A DNA stretch of 64,000 nucleotides from Flavobacteriales bacterium UBA852 (GCA_002295925.1 DBGO01000013.1:300591-364590), one strand, 5' to 3'; shown: positions 44,303 through 53,864, counted from the stretch's first letter. Notes: a model not told the origin generated them from the sequence alone. Made by a program: numbers and translations.

Positions 44303-46093
44303 ATGAAAATACGTTTTACAATAGGGAAAAAAATAGGTTCTGGCTTTGGAGTATTGATATTCTTCATCATGCTTGTATTTTACATTACCAACACTACATT
44401 AAATCAAAGTCGTGATATCAATGACAAAATAAACAACATTTACAACCCATCGGTTTCTACTCTTGAGGAGCTAAAATTGAAGATTATCGAATCAAAAATG
44501 CTTATCTACAAATGGGTGGCATTCCCCAGCGAAAGTGATAATCCAGAGAAAAAGAAACTCAACCATATTACCAGTGACGAATATCAACACATCCGTTCAA
44601 AGTTAGAACAACTTTCACAATTTTGGCCTGTTTCGGCAAAGTCGCAATTAGATTCAACACTAAAAAAAATTGACGATTTATTTTATGAGTACGAATCGGT
44701 AAAAGTATTATTGCCGGATTTTGACAGTTATAACGATGCCGAAAACCGATTTTTGGCCATATCCAATGTAGATGAAAACTCATATATTCACGCTTTGTCC
44801 AATGAGATTCTTTGGAACTTAAATGACTTAATCAACTTTCAAAAGCATCAAACCTCTAAAGTGTCAAAAGAAATGCTCGAGTCTTTCGACTTATTGCAGT
44901 TTCTTATCCGTTATTTAGGCATCGCTTTGGTAATAGGTGGTGTGTTGGTTGCTTTTTATACTACACGTTCCATAGTGTCGCCTATTCATCGTTTAAAGCA
45001 AATACTGTTGGAGTTGAGTGTTGGTAAATTCCCAAAAAGCAAACTGCAAGAGCGTAATGACGAGATAGGCGAAATGACTCACGCCTTAAATATTTTAATT
45101 GATGCCTTGGAAAGCACACGAGAATTTGCCGACGAATTGGGTAAAGGTAATTTTAACGCTTCTTACACGCCGCTTAGTGAGGAAGATTCTATGGGATATG
45201 CATTATTAAAGATGCGCGATGCATTGGCAGAAAACGAAAGGGTGTTGGAGCAAAAAGTAAATGAGCGTACTGCCGAGGTTGTCAGACAAAAAGAAGAAAT
45301 AGAAGAGCAAAATAAAAAAATTAGCGAATTATACAACGAAGTAACCGACAGTATTCGCTATGCAAAACGTATTCAAGAAGCCATACTTCCGCCACAAGAA
45401 ATTATCAGAAAATACATACCCGAATCCTTTGTTTTATATCGTCCCAAGGATATTGTAAGTGGTGATTTTTATTGGTTTGAACGCTATGGTAACAAATCTT
45501 ATTTAGCTGCGGTTGACTGTACCGGACACGGCGTTCCCGGAGCATTTATGAGTATCATCGGATACAATATTTTAAACTATGCACTATCTTCTACAAAAGG
45601 CGGTTCGCCGGCTCAAATTTTAGATATGCTAAATAAAGGCGTGAGTAACACCTTGCATAAAACCTCAAATACCGAAACAAAAGACGGTATGGACGTAGCC
45701 CTGATAACTATTCATCACGATACAAATATTTTAGAATATGCAGGCGCTTACAATCCGTTATATATTGTGAGAAATCATGAAGTGCTGAAAATAAACGCCG
45801 ACAAATTCCCAATAGGTTCATACCACGAAAATCCTAACTTGCATTATTCAAATCATCAAATTGAATTGCAAAAAGGTGACTCGGTTTATATCTTCTCCGA
45901 CGGATATGCCGACCAGTTTGGCGGACCAAAAGGGAAAAAATTAATGTATAAACGTTTTCGCGATATACTTTTGGAAATTTCTGATTTATCTGCCGACGAG
46001 CAACAAAAACGATTGTTGGATTACTTGTTGGATTGGAAAGGTTCACTTGAGCAAGTGGACGACATTTTAGTTATGGGCTTTAAGTACGCGTAA
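44303..46093 (+). CDS. Transmembrane HAMP-SpoIIE (PP2C) protein phosphatase
   Basis: A 596-residue signalling protein. Membrane helix 1 (about 14-30), a periplasmic four-helix-bundle sensor region (about 31-200), helix 2 (about 202-222; LGIALVIGGVLVAFYTTR), a HAMP domain (about 223-280), a coiled coil (about 300-345; ENERVLEQKVNERTAEVV) and a SpoIIE/PP2C domain with the metal-binding aspartates of DIVSGDFYWF, VDCTGHGVPGAFMS, DGMDVALITI and FSDGYADQFGG all kept. It should dephosphorylate a serine/threonine phosphoprotein, often an anti-sigma factor antagonist, in response to a periplasmic signal. No STAS or anti-sigma gene is in the window. The topology is that of YfiN with the GGDEF output replaced by PP2C. 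Confidence 0.92.
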   Translation: MKIRFTIGKKIGSGFGVLIFFIMLVFYITNTTLNQSRDINDKINNIYNPSVSTLEELKLKIIESKMLIYKWVAFPSESDNPEKKKLNHITSDEYQHIRSKLEQLSQFWPVSAKSQLDSTLKKIDDLFYEYESVKVLLPDFDSYNDAENRFLAISNVDENSYIHALSNEILWNLNDLINFQKHQTSKVSKEMLESFDLLQFLIRYLGIALVIGGVLVAFYTTRSIVSPIHRLKQILLELSVGKFPKSKLQERNDEIGEMTHALNILIDALESTREFADELGKGNFNASYTPLSEEDSMGYALLKMRDALAENERVLEQKVNERTAEVVRQKEEIEEQNKKISELYNEVTDSIRYAKRIQEAILPPQEIIRKYIPESFVLYRPKDIVSGDFYWFERYGNKSYLAAVDCTGHGVPGAFMSIIGYNILNYALSSTKGGSPAQILDMLNKGVSNTLHKTSNTETKDGMDVALITIHHDTNILEYAGAYNPLYIVRNHEVLKINADKFPIGSYHENPNLHYSNHQIELQKGDSVYIFSDGYADQFGGPKGKKLMYKRFRDILLEISDLSADEQQKRLLDYLLDWKGSLEQVDDILVMGFKYA

Positions 46094-46541
46094 TATTTTC
46101 CAGTTCGCCAATTATTTCATATATCATTTCCGGATAATACCCTTTATTATATAAATAGCGATAAATTTTCCCTTTGTTTTCATAGCTTAGTTTTTTATTA
46201 TTCAACTTTTGTTGAGCTAAGTTAAGGGCGTTTACTTTTAATGTTTCGCGATTTATTTCGTTTAAAAACGTTTGAATATCACTTTTGCTAAATCCCTTTT
46301 TTTGAAGTTGCCAAATGATTTTTTGCGGTCCCCAACGTTTAAGATTTACCTTGCCGTGAATGTATGAATGCAAAAAACGTTCATCGTTTACAAAATCATA
46401 TTCTTTGAGATAATTCAAAATTTCTTCATACAACTGTGGAGGTACATTTAAGGAGTGTAATTTTTCAATAATATCTTTGGTGCACCTTTCTTGATAGGCA
46501 CAATAGCTTTTTAATTTTTCCAAGATAAAATTCAAATCCAT
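46080..46541 (-). CDS. recX: RecA regulator RecX
   Basis: A 153-residue all-helical protein of three-helix repeats: LEKLKSYCAYQERCTKDIIEKL, LKEYDFVNDERFLHSYIHGKVNLKRWGPQKIIWQLQKKGF, and IYRYLYNKGYYPEMIYEII. The LNDERFA-like and KxWGPxKIxxxLxxKGI motifs are RecX hallmarks. RecX binds RecA filaments and limits recombination and SOS induction. recA is not in the window. The 3' end overlaps the phosphatase gene by 14 bases on the opposite strand; the start faces the MFS gene across 29 bases. Confidence 0.9.
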   Translation of the reverse strand: MDLNFILEKLKSYCAYQERCTKDIIEKLHSLNVPPQLYEEILNYLKEYDFVNDERFLHSYIHGKVNLKRWGPQKIIWQLQKKGFSKSDIQTFLNEINRETLKVNALNLAQQKLNNKKLSYENKGKIYRYLYNKGYYPEMIYEIIGELENITRT

Positions 46542-46570
46542 ACCTTACAAATGAATACTTTTACAAATAT

Positions 46571-47842
46571 ATGAGAAATAAACCGGCATTAATTTTACTC
46601 CTTACGGCAAATGCAGTTTCGGGGTTTGCTCAAGGTATCAGTATGTTGGCTATACCGTGGTATTTTGCCAAGGTATTGCAAAAAAGTGAAGTTTTTGCAT
46701 TGATATATGGAATAGCCACTTTTGCCACACTTTTTTGGGGTTTGTATGCCGGTACGCTCATCGACCGGTTTCCGAGAAAGAAAATATTTTTGGCAGCCAA
46801 TACAGTCGGCTTTTTTATTTTGGGTTCAGTAGCTTTGAGCGGATATATGTTGGGTGAAGTGCCTTATTATTTAATCGGAGTGGTTTTTGTGGCAACAATT
46901 TTTAATTACAATATCCATTATCCAACCTTGTATGCTTTTGCTCAAGAGCTTTCCGAACAAAAAAATTACGCAAAAACAAATTCGTTGATTGAAATTCAAG
47001 GACAGTCAACAAGTGTGTTGGCAGGAGCATTAGCGGCAATTTTATTGACAGGCATAAATAATGAATTTTTGCACAAGCTTGGAATAGATTTTTTCTCAAA
47101 TTTTGATATAAAACCTTGGGAATTGCACGATATTTTTATGATGGATGCTATTTCGTACCTGCTTGGTTTCGGAATAGTCTATTTTATTAAATACACGCCT
47201 GTTAAAAAACTAAAAGTGGAAACCGGTTCGTTGCTTTCCCGCTTAAAATCAGGATTGCGGTATTTAAAAGAAAATCCTTTGGTGTTTTTGTTCGGAAACG
47301 CCTCTTACAGTATTTTTGTTGTACTATTGGTGCAAGTGCATATGTTATTGCCATTATACGTTACCAATCATTTAAAAGCCGGTTCGTGGGTATATGCTGG
47401 CAGTGAAATGATTTACTCGGTTGGCGCTTTATTGGCAGGAATTTTTACTCGTAAAATTTTCCAAAAAACGTCTACTGTTCAATCGGTTATTATAATGATG
47501 ATTGTAACATCACTTATATTTATTTGGTGTACTTACGCAAATCATTTTTGGGTATTGTTAATGTTCTCTTTTATAATTGGGTTGACAAATGCCGGAACGA
47601 GAATTTTGCGCATTACGTGGCTGTTTAATCACGTGCCCAATAATGTGATAGGTCGGGCAGGAAGTGTATTTCAAACGATTAATGTGTTGTTGCGCACAGC
47701 ATTTATAGCTTTGTTTTCCTTGCCTTTTTTTAATGTAAACGGCAATATCCGGTGGGCATATTTTATTTGCGGCGTGTTTGTTTTGCTCAGCACAATTCCT
47801 TTGATGATTTATCACAAAAATTTGGAGCATTTAAAAGCATAA
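46571..47842 (+). CDS. MFS transporter (MFS_3-like)
   Basis: A 423-residue polytopic permease with about 12 membrane helices. The loop between helices 2 and 3 has the MFS motif A variant GTLIDRFPRKKIF. A long hydrophilic segment (about 165-200) includes GIDFFSNFDIKPWELHD, ahead of the seventh helix. The type resembles the enterobactin-exporter/macrolide-efflux MFS group, hence probably efflux of a small molecule; no siderophore or antibiotic gene is nearby. A TACTTTTA -7-like element lies in the short gap to recX. Confidence 0.88.
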   Translation: MRNKPALILLLTANAVSGFAQGISMLAIPWYFAKVLQKSEVFALIYGIATFATLFWGLYAGTLIDRFPRKKIFLAANTVGFFILGSVALSGYMLGEVPYYLIGVVFVATIFNYNIHYPTLYAFAQELSEQKNYAKTNSLIEIQGQSTSVLAGALAAILLTGINNEFLHKLGIDFFSNFDIKPWELHDIFMMDAISYLLGFGIVYFIKYTPVKKLKVETGSLLSRLKSGLRYLKENPLVFLFGNASYSIFVVLLVQVHMLLPLYVTNHLKAGSWVYAGSEMIYSVGALLAGIFTRKIFQKTSTVQSVIIMMIVTSLIFIWCTYANHFWVLLMFSFIIGLTNAGTRILRITWLFNHVPNNVIGRAGSVFQTINVLLRTAFIALFSLPFFNVNGNIRWAYFICGVFVLLSTIPLMIYHKNLEHLKA

Positions 47843-47931
47843 CAGAATAATGATAAACCGGGTGACAATTAATCTAAAATTACCCTTACCTTTATCGCAA
47901 TAAATAAATAATTTTTCGGTTATTGGATGAT

Positions 47932-50241
47932 ATGAAAAATAAGTTATTATTGATGCTGGTTTTTTTGCCGGCATTTCTCTTGGCACAATATGTACCCATA
48001 GGTACTTGGGGCGATAATTTACCTTATCGCAATGGTATTGCCGTAGCGTATGACAAAACAGGCAAAACGGTTTATGCAGCTTCCGAATCATCGGTTTTCA
48101 GATATATAAAAGAAACCGAAGAGCTGAATAGAATCAACACTATTTTTGGTATTTCGGCAACCAATATTTCCACCATTGAGTATGACAACAATAACCGTCA
48201 GTTGCTTATCGCTTACAAAGACGGAAATTTTGATGTGTTAACACAAGATGATGAGGTGATTAACTTCCCGTTTATCCGGACAAGTTCCATCATTGGTGAT
48301 AAAATCATTCATAAAATATCAATTTATAACGAAAAAGCTTATTTGGCTTGTGGTTTTGGAATCGTTGTTTTTAACCTTAACAAAAGAGAAATAACAGAAA
48401 GTTATCTGTACGGACCATCCGGAAGTAATATTAATACATATGATGTGTGTGAGAATGATTCGGCATTGTTTGCCGCCTCGCAAAACGGATTGTATTATGT
48501 GCTTAAAAATACGTCTAATATTGCCGATTTTTCTAATTGGAAAAAGGTCAATTTTTTTGGCAATAAAAAAATAAAAAATTGTGTTTCGCTAAACGGAAAC
48601 CTTTTGGTGCACTATGACGATGCCGATTATGGCGAAGATACCATTTATGTAAACAGCGGTTCGGGATGGAATTATTTTTATCCGCAAAGCGAACAATTAA
48701 CCGTAATGAATATCACAATTAACAACAATAAAATAATGATAGCTCACGATGGGTATTTCGATGTTTTTCGACCCGATTTATCGCTCGAAGAGCATATTTT
48801 TCAATACAACGATGGGGTTATTCCCGCTCCGCGCGAAGTCGTGCAAGATGAAGAAAACATATATTGGGCGGCCGATTATTTTAAAGGAATGGAAAAAGTT
48901 ATCAATAATTGGAATGTAGAAACAATTGCGCCTAATGGTCCGTTTAGTAAAGATTGTTGGCAAGTAGATGCCATTAACGAAAATGTTTGGGTAGTATCAG
49001 GTGGTTTGGATAATACTATGGCAAATTTGTACAACAAAAACGGGATCAATTATTTTAAGAATTACGAATGGGATTGGATAAACAGTTACAAAGGCAATAT
49101 TGCCGACAGTTTGTATGATTTTGTTGCCGTAGCTATAAACCCGTCAGATGTTTCGGAGGTGTTTGTAGGTTCTTTCGGTGGGGGATTGCTGCATTTTAAA
49201 AATCAAGAATTACAAACAATATATGATGTAAATAACAGTACGTTGAAAAACACTTTTGGTGTACGCATTGGAGGATTAACATTCGACAAATCGGGTAATT
49301 TGTGGGTAGTCAATTCCAATGCCGATTATGGTTTGCATGTCTTAACTGCCGAAGGGGAATGGTACGGCTTTAACCTTTCGCCTTTCACATCTTCATTAAA
49401 ACCCGCCACCCAAATAATAGTGGATGATTATGATAATAAATGGATAATTTTACCCAAAGACGGAAAAATTATTCTCTTTAATGAAAGAGGAACTTTTAAT
49501 GATATTTCGGATGATAAAAAATTACTGTTGGACGGGAATACCGGCTCGGGAGCAATTCCCGGAACGGAAATTTTCAGCATTAATATTGATCAAGACAATC
49601 AAGTATGGATTGGAACAGACGAGGGTGTAGCCGTTTTTTATAATAATTACGATATGTTCGAAGATTTTCAAGATGCGCAGCAGATTTTTATTCAGCAAGA
49701 TGATCTTACCCAAATTTTGCTAGAAACCGAAAGTGTGTCTGCAATAGGAATAGACGGGGCAAATCGTAAATGGTTTGGTACAAAAAATTCCGGTGTTTAT
49801 GTTATGTCAGAAGATGCTACGCAAGAAATTCATCATTTTTACAAAGATAACAGTCCAATATATTCAAATAATATTTATGATATTGCAGCCAATTACAAAA
49901 CCGGCGAAATTTATATAGCCACCGATGAAGGGTTAATCACTTACAAAAGCGATGCAACAGCGCCAACTAATAATTATGACAGTATTTATGTATATCCAAA
50001 CCCTGTTAGAGAAGATTATGACGGATTAATAGCCATTCGCGGTTTACTCAGAAATTCAAATGTAAAAATTACCGACATAAGCGGTAATCTGATATACGAA
50101 ACCACTTCTTTGGGTGGGCAAGCTATTTGGGATGGTAAAGACCTTTCGGGGAATAAAGTTAAAACCGGAATATACCTTATATTTTGTAATTCCATAGATG
50201 GTAAAGTTCGAAAATCATCAAAAATAATGGTAATAAATTGA
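47932..50241 (+). CDS. porZ: T9SS attachment component PorZ
   Basis: A 769-residue exported protein with signal peptide MKNKLLLMLVFLPAFLLAQ. It begins YVPIGTWGDNLPYRNGIAVAYD and continues with two beta-propellers of two-component-regulator type (blades such as VYAASESSVFRYIKETEELNRI, LIAYKDGNFDVL, VWIGTDEGVAVF, KWFGTKNSGVYVM) and a C-terminal FlgD-like/type A domain (SIYVYPNPVREDYDGLIAI, VKITDISGNLIYET, GIYLIFCNS). Length, order and the opening motif match PorZ, which sits in the T9SS attachment complex with PorU and loads anionic LPS onto cargo. ATG is preferred to the TTG three codons upstream. It shows that the T9SS cargo genes in this window have a machine to serve them. Confidence 0.88.
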   Translation: MKNKLLLMLVFLPAFLLAQYVPIGTWGDNLPYRNGIAVAYDKTGKTVYAASESSVFRYIKETEELNRINTIFGISATNISTIEYDNNNRQLLIAYKDGNFDVLTQDDEVINFPFIRTSSIIGDKIIHKISIYNEKAYLACGFGIVVFNLNKREITESYLYGPSGSNINTYDVCENDSALFAASQNGLYYVLKNTSNIADFSNWKKVNFFGNKKIKNCVSLNGNLLVHYDDADYGEDTIYVNSGSGWNYFYPQSEQLTVMNITINNNKIMIAHDGYFDVFRPDLSLEEHIFQYNDGVIPAPREVVQDEENIYWAADYFKGMEKVINNWNVETIAPNGPFSKDCWQVDAINENVWVVSGGLDNTMANLYNKNGINYFKNYEWDWINSYKGNIADSLYDFVAVAINPSDVSEVFVGSFGGGLLHFKNQELQTIYDVNNSTLKNTFGVRIGGLTFDKSGNLWVVNSNADYGLHVLTAEGEWYGFNLSPFTSSLKPATQIIVDDYDNKWIILPKDGKIILFNERGTFNDISDDKKLLLDGNTGSGAIPGTEIFSINIDQDNQVWIGTDEGVAVFYNNYDMFEDFQDAQQIFIQQDDLTQILLETESVSAIGIDGANRKWFGTKNSGVYVMSEDATQEIHHFYKDNSPIYSNNIYDIAANYKTGEIYIATDEGLITYKSDATAPTNNYDSIYVYPNPVREDYDGLIAIRGLLRNSNVKITDISGNLIYETTSLGGQAIWDGKDLSGNKVKTGIYLIFCNSIDGKVRKSSKIMVIN

Positions 50242-50273
50242 TGAAAATCACCTTTTAAAACCGCCTTTTCTTG

Positions 50274-50281
50274 TAATTTTG
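50274..50281 (+). promoter_or_regulatory. -7 element for arsC-like gene
   Basis: TAATTTTG matches TAnnTTTG, 22 bases before the ATG. Confidence 0.4.
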
Positions 50282-50303
50282 ATTGAACCAAAAAGCAATT
50301 AAA

Positions 50304-50645
50304 ATGATAGAAGTATATCACAATCCAAGATGCAGCAAGAGCCGTCAAGCTGTTAAGTTGTTGCAAGAAAAAGGTGTGGATTTTACAATTAGAGAATATT
50401 TAAAAAATCCCCCAACACAAGAAGAATTGAAAAAAGTGTTGGCAAAATTAAATTTAAAGCCAACCGATATTATTCGTAAAAACGAAGCCGAATACAAAGA
50501 AAATTTTAAAGGTAAAAACTTTACCGATGAAGAATGGATTAAAATATTAAGCGAACATCCGAAATTAATCGAACGCCCAATAGTAATAACAGATAAAAAA
50601 GCAGTTGTCGGACGTCCGCCCGAAAAAGTATTGGAAATAATTTAA
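50304..50645 (+). CDS. arsC: ArsC-family reductase (glutaredoxin-type arsenate reductase-like)
   Basis: A 113-residue cytosolic protein. The start MIEVYHNPRCSKSRQAVKLL places C10 in the ArsC active-site motif NPRCSKSR, and further blocks (PTQEELKKVLAKL, DIIRKNEAEYKE, LIERPIVITDKKAVVGRPPEKV) give the three Arg region of arsenate binding. The glutaredoxin-linked enzyme reduces arsenate to arsenite, but there is no arsenite efflux gene or ArsR nearby. Spx/YffB-like roles therefore remain possible. Confidence 0.88.
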   Translation: MIEVYHNPRCSKSRQAVKLLQEKGVDFTIREYLKNPPTQEELKKVLAKLNLKPTDIIRKNEAEYKENFKGKNFTDEEWIKILSEHPKLIERPIVITDKKAVVGRPPEKVLEII

Positions 50646-50827
50646 GCTTCCTCTTCTTCGTCCTCAGGATATTTATATCCTGTGATTTTTTCGATGGTAC
50701 GAGGACTTATTTTTTCAATCATAAATAAAGTGGCAGCATAAGGAATCATGAATCCCATTAAAAAGATTAACAACCAAAAAGCCAACACTATAACAACAAA
50801 TGCAAATAATAATCCTAATCCTGTCAT
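50642..50827 (-). CDS. Small membrane protein, 61 residues
   Basis: A short protein with an ATG start: a strongly hydrophobic N-terminal half (MTGLGLLFAFVVIVLAFWLLIFLM..., one or two helices), a basic patch (KISPRTIEKITGYKYP) and an acidic tail (EDEEEEA). This ordered layout and its position between two genes with only a 4-base tail overlap with arsC argue for a real gene. No family recognised. Confidence 0.6.
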   Translation of the reverse strand: MTGLGLLFAFVVIVLAFWLLIFLMGFMIPYAATLFMIEKISPRTIEKITGYKYPEDEEEEA

Positions 50828-50905
50828 GACGTAAAAAATTAAATTTTTTGTAAAAATATAAAATAATCAATTAAACTTTGTCATAAACCTGTAAAATTTT
50901 AAAAA

Positions 50906-52306
50906 ATGGAGTATAGAATTGAACACGACACCATGGGTGAAGTAAAAGTTCCTGCCGATAAATATTGGGGGGCACAAACCGAACGTTCGCGAAATAACTT
51001 TAAAATAGACGTTGAACGCGGACGTATGCCCATAGAAATTATTCGTGCCTTTGGGTATTTGAAAAAAGCTGCTGCACATACCAATTACGAGTTGGGTGTG
51101 CTGCCAAAAGAAAAAATGGAGCTTATTTCGCAAGCATGCGACGAAATTATTGAAGGAAAACTCGACGACCAATTTCCTTTGGTAATATGGCAAACCGGTT
51201 CGGGAACGCAAAGTAATATGAATGTAAACGAAGTAATTGCCAACAGAGCACATGTGTTAGCCGGCAACGAATTAGGAAAAGGCGAACGTTTTATCCATCC
51301 CAATGATGATGTAAATAAGTCGCAATCGTCAAACGATACTTTCCCGACAGCAATGCACATTGCCACTTACAAAAAATTAGTAGAAGTAACTATTCCCGGA
51401 ATAAAAAAACTACACGATACACTTTATCAAAAATCACAAGATTTTAAAGATATTGTAAAAATTGGCCGTACTCACTTACAAGATGCCACACCATTAACAT
51501 TAGGTCAAGAATTTTCGGGCTATGTGTCGCAACTCGAACATGGATTACGTGCTTTAAATAATACATTAGACCACTTATCAGAGTTAGCATTAGGCGGTAC
51601 GGCAGTAGGGACAGGAATTAATACCCCAAAAGGATATGCTGAGTTAGTGGCTAAAAAAATAGCCGAATTTACCGGTTTGCCCTTCCGTACGGCAGAAAAT
51701 AAATTTGAAGCCTTGGCGGCGCACGATGCCATAGTTGAAACACACGGAGCGTTAAATCAGTTAGCCGTTTCGTTAAACAAAATAGCCAATGATATTCGTT
51801 TATTGGCAAGTGGTCCGCGTGCCGGAATTGGTGAAATCATTATTCCTGCCAACGAGCCGGGTTCGTCTATTATGCCGGGTAAAGTTAACCCTACGCAATC
51901 CGAAGCATTGACTATGGTTTGTGCGCAAGTAATGGGAAATCACACTACTATTACTATTGGCGGAATGCAAGGACATTACGAGTTGAATGTATTTAAACCC
52001 GTAATGGCTTACAATATATTGCAATCGGCGCAATTGTTGGGTGATGCTTGTGTGTCATTTAACGATAAATGTGCTGTAGGCATTGAGCCAAACCTTAAAC
52101 GTATCAATGAGCATTTACACAACTCGTTGATGTTGGTAACAGCACTTAATCCATACATTGGATACGAAAAAGCTGCTAAAATTGCCAAATATGCTTACGA
52201 AAACGATTTAACCCTTAAAAAAGCCGCATTGGAGTTAGGCTTTTTAACTGAAGAACAATTTGATGAATGGGTACGTCCTGAAAAAATGGTAGGCAGTTTA
52301 GATTAG
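50906..52306 (+). CDS. fumC: Fumarate hydratase, class II
   Basis: Oxygen-stable fumarase of the citric acid cycle, interconverting fumarate and malate; a homotetramer. At 466 residues it is full length. Blocks include MGEVKVPADKYWGAQTERSRNNF, QTGSGTQSNMNVNEVIANRA, VKIGRTHLQDATPLTLGQEFSGY with the catalytic-site His, and the fumarase/aspartase signature GSSIMPGKVNPTQ with the catalytic Ser in the SS loop. It is followed by a strong bidirectional terminator shared with convergent tRNA genes. Confidence 0.97.
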   Translation: MEYRIEHDTMGEVKVPADKYWGAQTERSRNNFKIDVERGRMPIEIIRAFGYLKKAAAHTNYELGVLPKEKMELISQACDEIIEGKLDDQFPLVIWQTGSGTQSNMNVNEVIANRAHVLAGNELGKGERFIHPNDDVNKSQSSNDTFPTAMHIATYKKLVEVTIPGIKKLHDTLYQKSQDFKDIVKIGRTHLQDATPLTLGQEFSGYVSQLEHGLRALNNTLDHLSELALGGTAVGTGINTPKGYAELVAKKIAEFTGLPFRTAENKFEALAAHDAIVETHGALNQLAVSLNKIANDIRLLASGPRAGIGEIIIPANEPGSSIMPGKVNPTQSEALTMVCAQVMGNHTTITIGGMQGHYELNVFKPVMAYNILQSAQLLGDACVSFNDKCAVGIEPNLKRINEHLHNSLMLVTALNPYIGYEKAAKIAKYAYENDLTLKKAALELGFLTEEQFDEWVRPEKMVGSLD

Positions 52307-52327
52307 TTTTCATAAACACTTAAAAAC

Positions 52328-52359
52328 AAAAAAACCTTCGAGCAATCGAAGGTTTTTTT
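52328..52359. terminator. Bidirectional terminator between fumC and the tRNA pair
   Basis: A 14-bp perfect stem (52328-52341 with 52346-52359) with a GCAA loop, A7 on the left and T7 on the right. It serves fumC on the plus strand and tRNA-Leu on the minus strand. Confidence 0.93.
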
Positions 52360-52366
52360 GTGTGTG

Positions 52367-52451
52367 TACCCGGGGCGGGACTTGAACCCGCACGGCCGCA
52401 ATGGCCACAGGATTTTAAGTCCTGCGTGTCTACCAATTCCACCACCCGGGC
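52367..52451 (-). tRNA. tRNA-Leu(TAA)
   Basis: An 85-base class II tRNA on the minus strand. Acceptor GCCCGGG with CCCGGGT (terminal G-U pair), anticodon stem CAGGA/TCCTG with loop CTTAAAA giving TAA, a long variable arm, T-arm GCGGGTTCAAGTCCCGC. Discriminator A; CCA is not encoded. Confidence 0.96.
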
Positions 52452-52460
52452 AGCCGTAAA

Positions 52461-52481
52461 TAAAAAGCCCTTTACAGGGCT
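52461..52481 (-). terminator. Hairpin with T-run between tRNA-Gly and tRNA-Leu
   Basis: On the minus strand AGCCCT (52481-52476), GTAA loop, AGGGCT (52471-52466) and TTTT (52465-52462). It looks like a terminator or processing signal directly after tRNA-Gly. Confidence 0.5.
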
Positions 52482-52490
52482 ATTCACTTG

Positions 52491-52563
<73 letters not shown>

Positions 52564-52769
52564 ATTGTTACTTTAGAACACTTTCCCTCTCTCAAAAAGG
52601 GGAAGCAAAAGTAATTATTTTTTTAAAAAATCAAAATTTTATTCATAAAAAATATTTTCGTTTTTTATGATAGGCTTATTCAATCTAAAATAATGTTAAA
52701 AATAGGCAAAGTATTGTTTTAGTAGATAAATTCTTTTAATTTCGAGAACAAATTTAAAATCAATAGGTT

Positions 52770-53864
52770 ATGAAAAGGAATTTACTTTTTGCCTCAGCTT
52801 TATCACTGTTTTGTATTACTGCAAATGCTCAAATTACCATTAACTCTACAGATGTAGTAGATTTTGGTGAAAGAGTGATTAATGGTATTGATGCTACCTC
52901 TACAGTGTCGATAGGTGGCTCAGGCGCAAATCAAACATGGAATTTTTCATCGCTCAATGTTGATGAAACAGACACAATGGATTTTACCAATCCGGTTTGG
53001 TATGGCTTAGATAATCCATTTGGCGCCCAAATGGTAATTATTTCTTCAAGAGATGACAGTTCTTTTATTTATATAACAAAAACGTCAACTCAATTATTGA
53101 TGAATGGAATAAAACAGATATTAGGTAACGGTGATACCGTAAACATTCCGGTAAACTCATCAATTCTACCATTTCCTGCGACATATGGTATGAGTGGGAC
53201 ATGGACTGCAAATTTTGAAATATTTACTGTACCTATTGGTTTCGACCCTGATGGACCAGGGCCACACCCTGTTGTAGATTCATTAAAATTCACTCGCCAT
53301 ACAGATGGTTCTTCCTCTGCTGACGCATGGGGTGATATAACTACACCATTAGGCACATTTGCCTCATTAAGGCAAAATAATGTAGAATATAATGTAGATA
53401 CTACATGGATGTATGCATCAGGGCAGTGGAGTGTAATTAGCCCTACAGCGTCTGCAGTTTTTCAAATTCCGCCTGTAAGTTATGATACTGTAAGAACGGT
53501 AAGATGGTGGTCTAATGATCCAAGTGCTCGATTCCCGGTTGTAGAATTTGAATATGATCAAAATGGTAATAATAATGGAACCGTAAAATGGCTAAAAGCA
53601 TCACCAACTACTTCAGTTGCTGAATTAAATACTTTTACGGCAAATCTGTATCCAAATCCTACAGAAGGTGAAATAAACATAACTAGTGATGAAGAAATAT
53701 CGTCGGTTAAGATATTTGATATTACAGGAAAAGTAGTAGAACGATATAACTTCACACATAAAAATACCGTGAATATTAATACAGATTTACCGGCAGGAAT
53801 TTATTTGGTTAAAATTACCAATGCTTCTGGTCAAAACAAAATTCAAAAATTAACCATTCATTAA
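52770..53864 (+). CDS. Secreted protein with T9SS type A sorting domain
   Basis: A 364-residue exported protein (MKRNLLFASALSLFCITANAQ). The mature region is a single large beta-rich domain of about 265 residues (DVVDFGERVINGIDATSTVSIGGSGANQTWNFSSLN ... WWSNDPSARFPVVEFEYDQNGN), of a kind found in many Bacteroidota secreted proteins but without a known role. The C-terminal sorting domain is typical (FTANLYPNPTEGEINI, VKIFDITGKVVERYN, LPAGIYLVKI). A TAATTTCG -7-like element precedes it and a perfect terminator follows. Confidence 0.87.
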   Translation: MKRNLLFASALSLFCITANAQITINSTDVVDFGERVINGIDATSTVSIGGSGANQTWNFSSLNVDETDTMDFTNPVWYGLDNPFGAQMVIISSRDDSSFIYITKTSTQLLMNGIKQILGNGDTVNIPVNSSILPFPATYGMSGTWTANFEIFTVPIGFDPDGPGPHPVVDSLKFTRHTDGSSSADAWGDITTPLGTFASLRQNNVEYNVDTTWMYASGQWSVISPTASAVFQIPPVSYDTVRTVRWWSNDPSARFPVVEFEYDQNGNNNGTVKWLKASPTTSVAELNTFTANLYPNPTEGEINITSDEEISSVKIFDITGKVVERYNFTHKNTVNINTDLPAGIYLVKITNASGQNKIQKLTIH

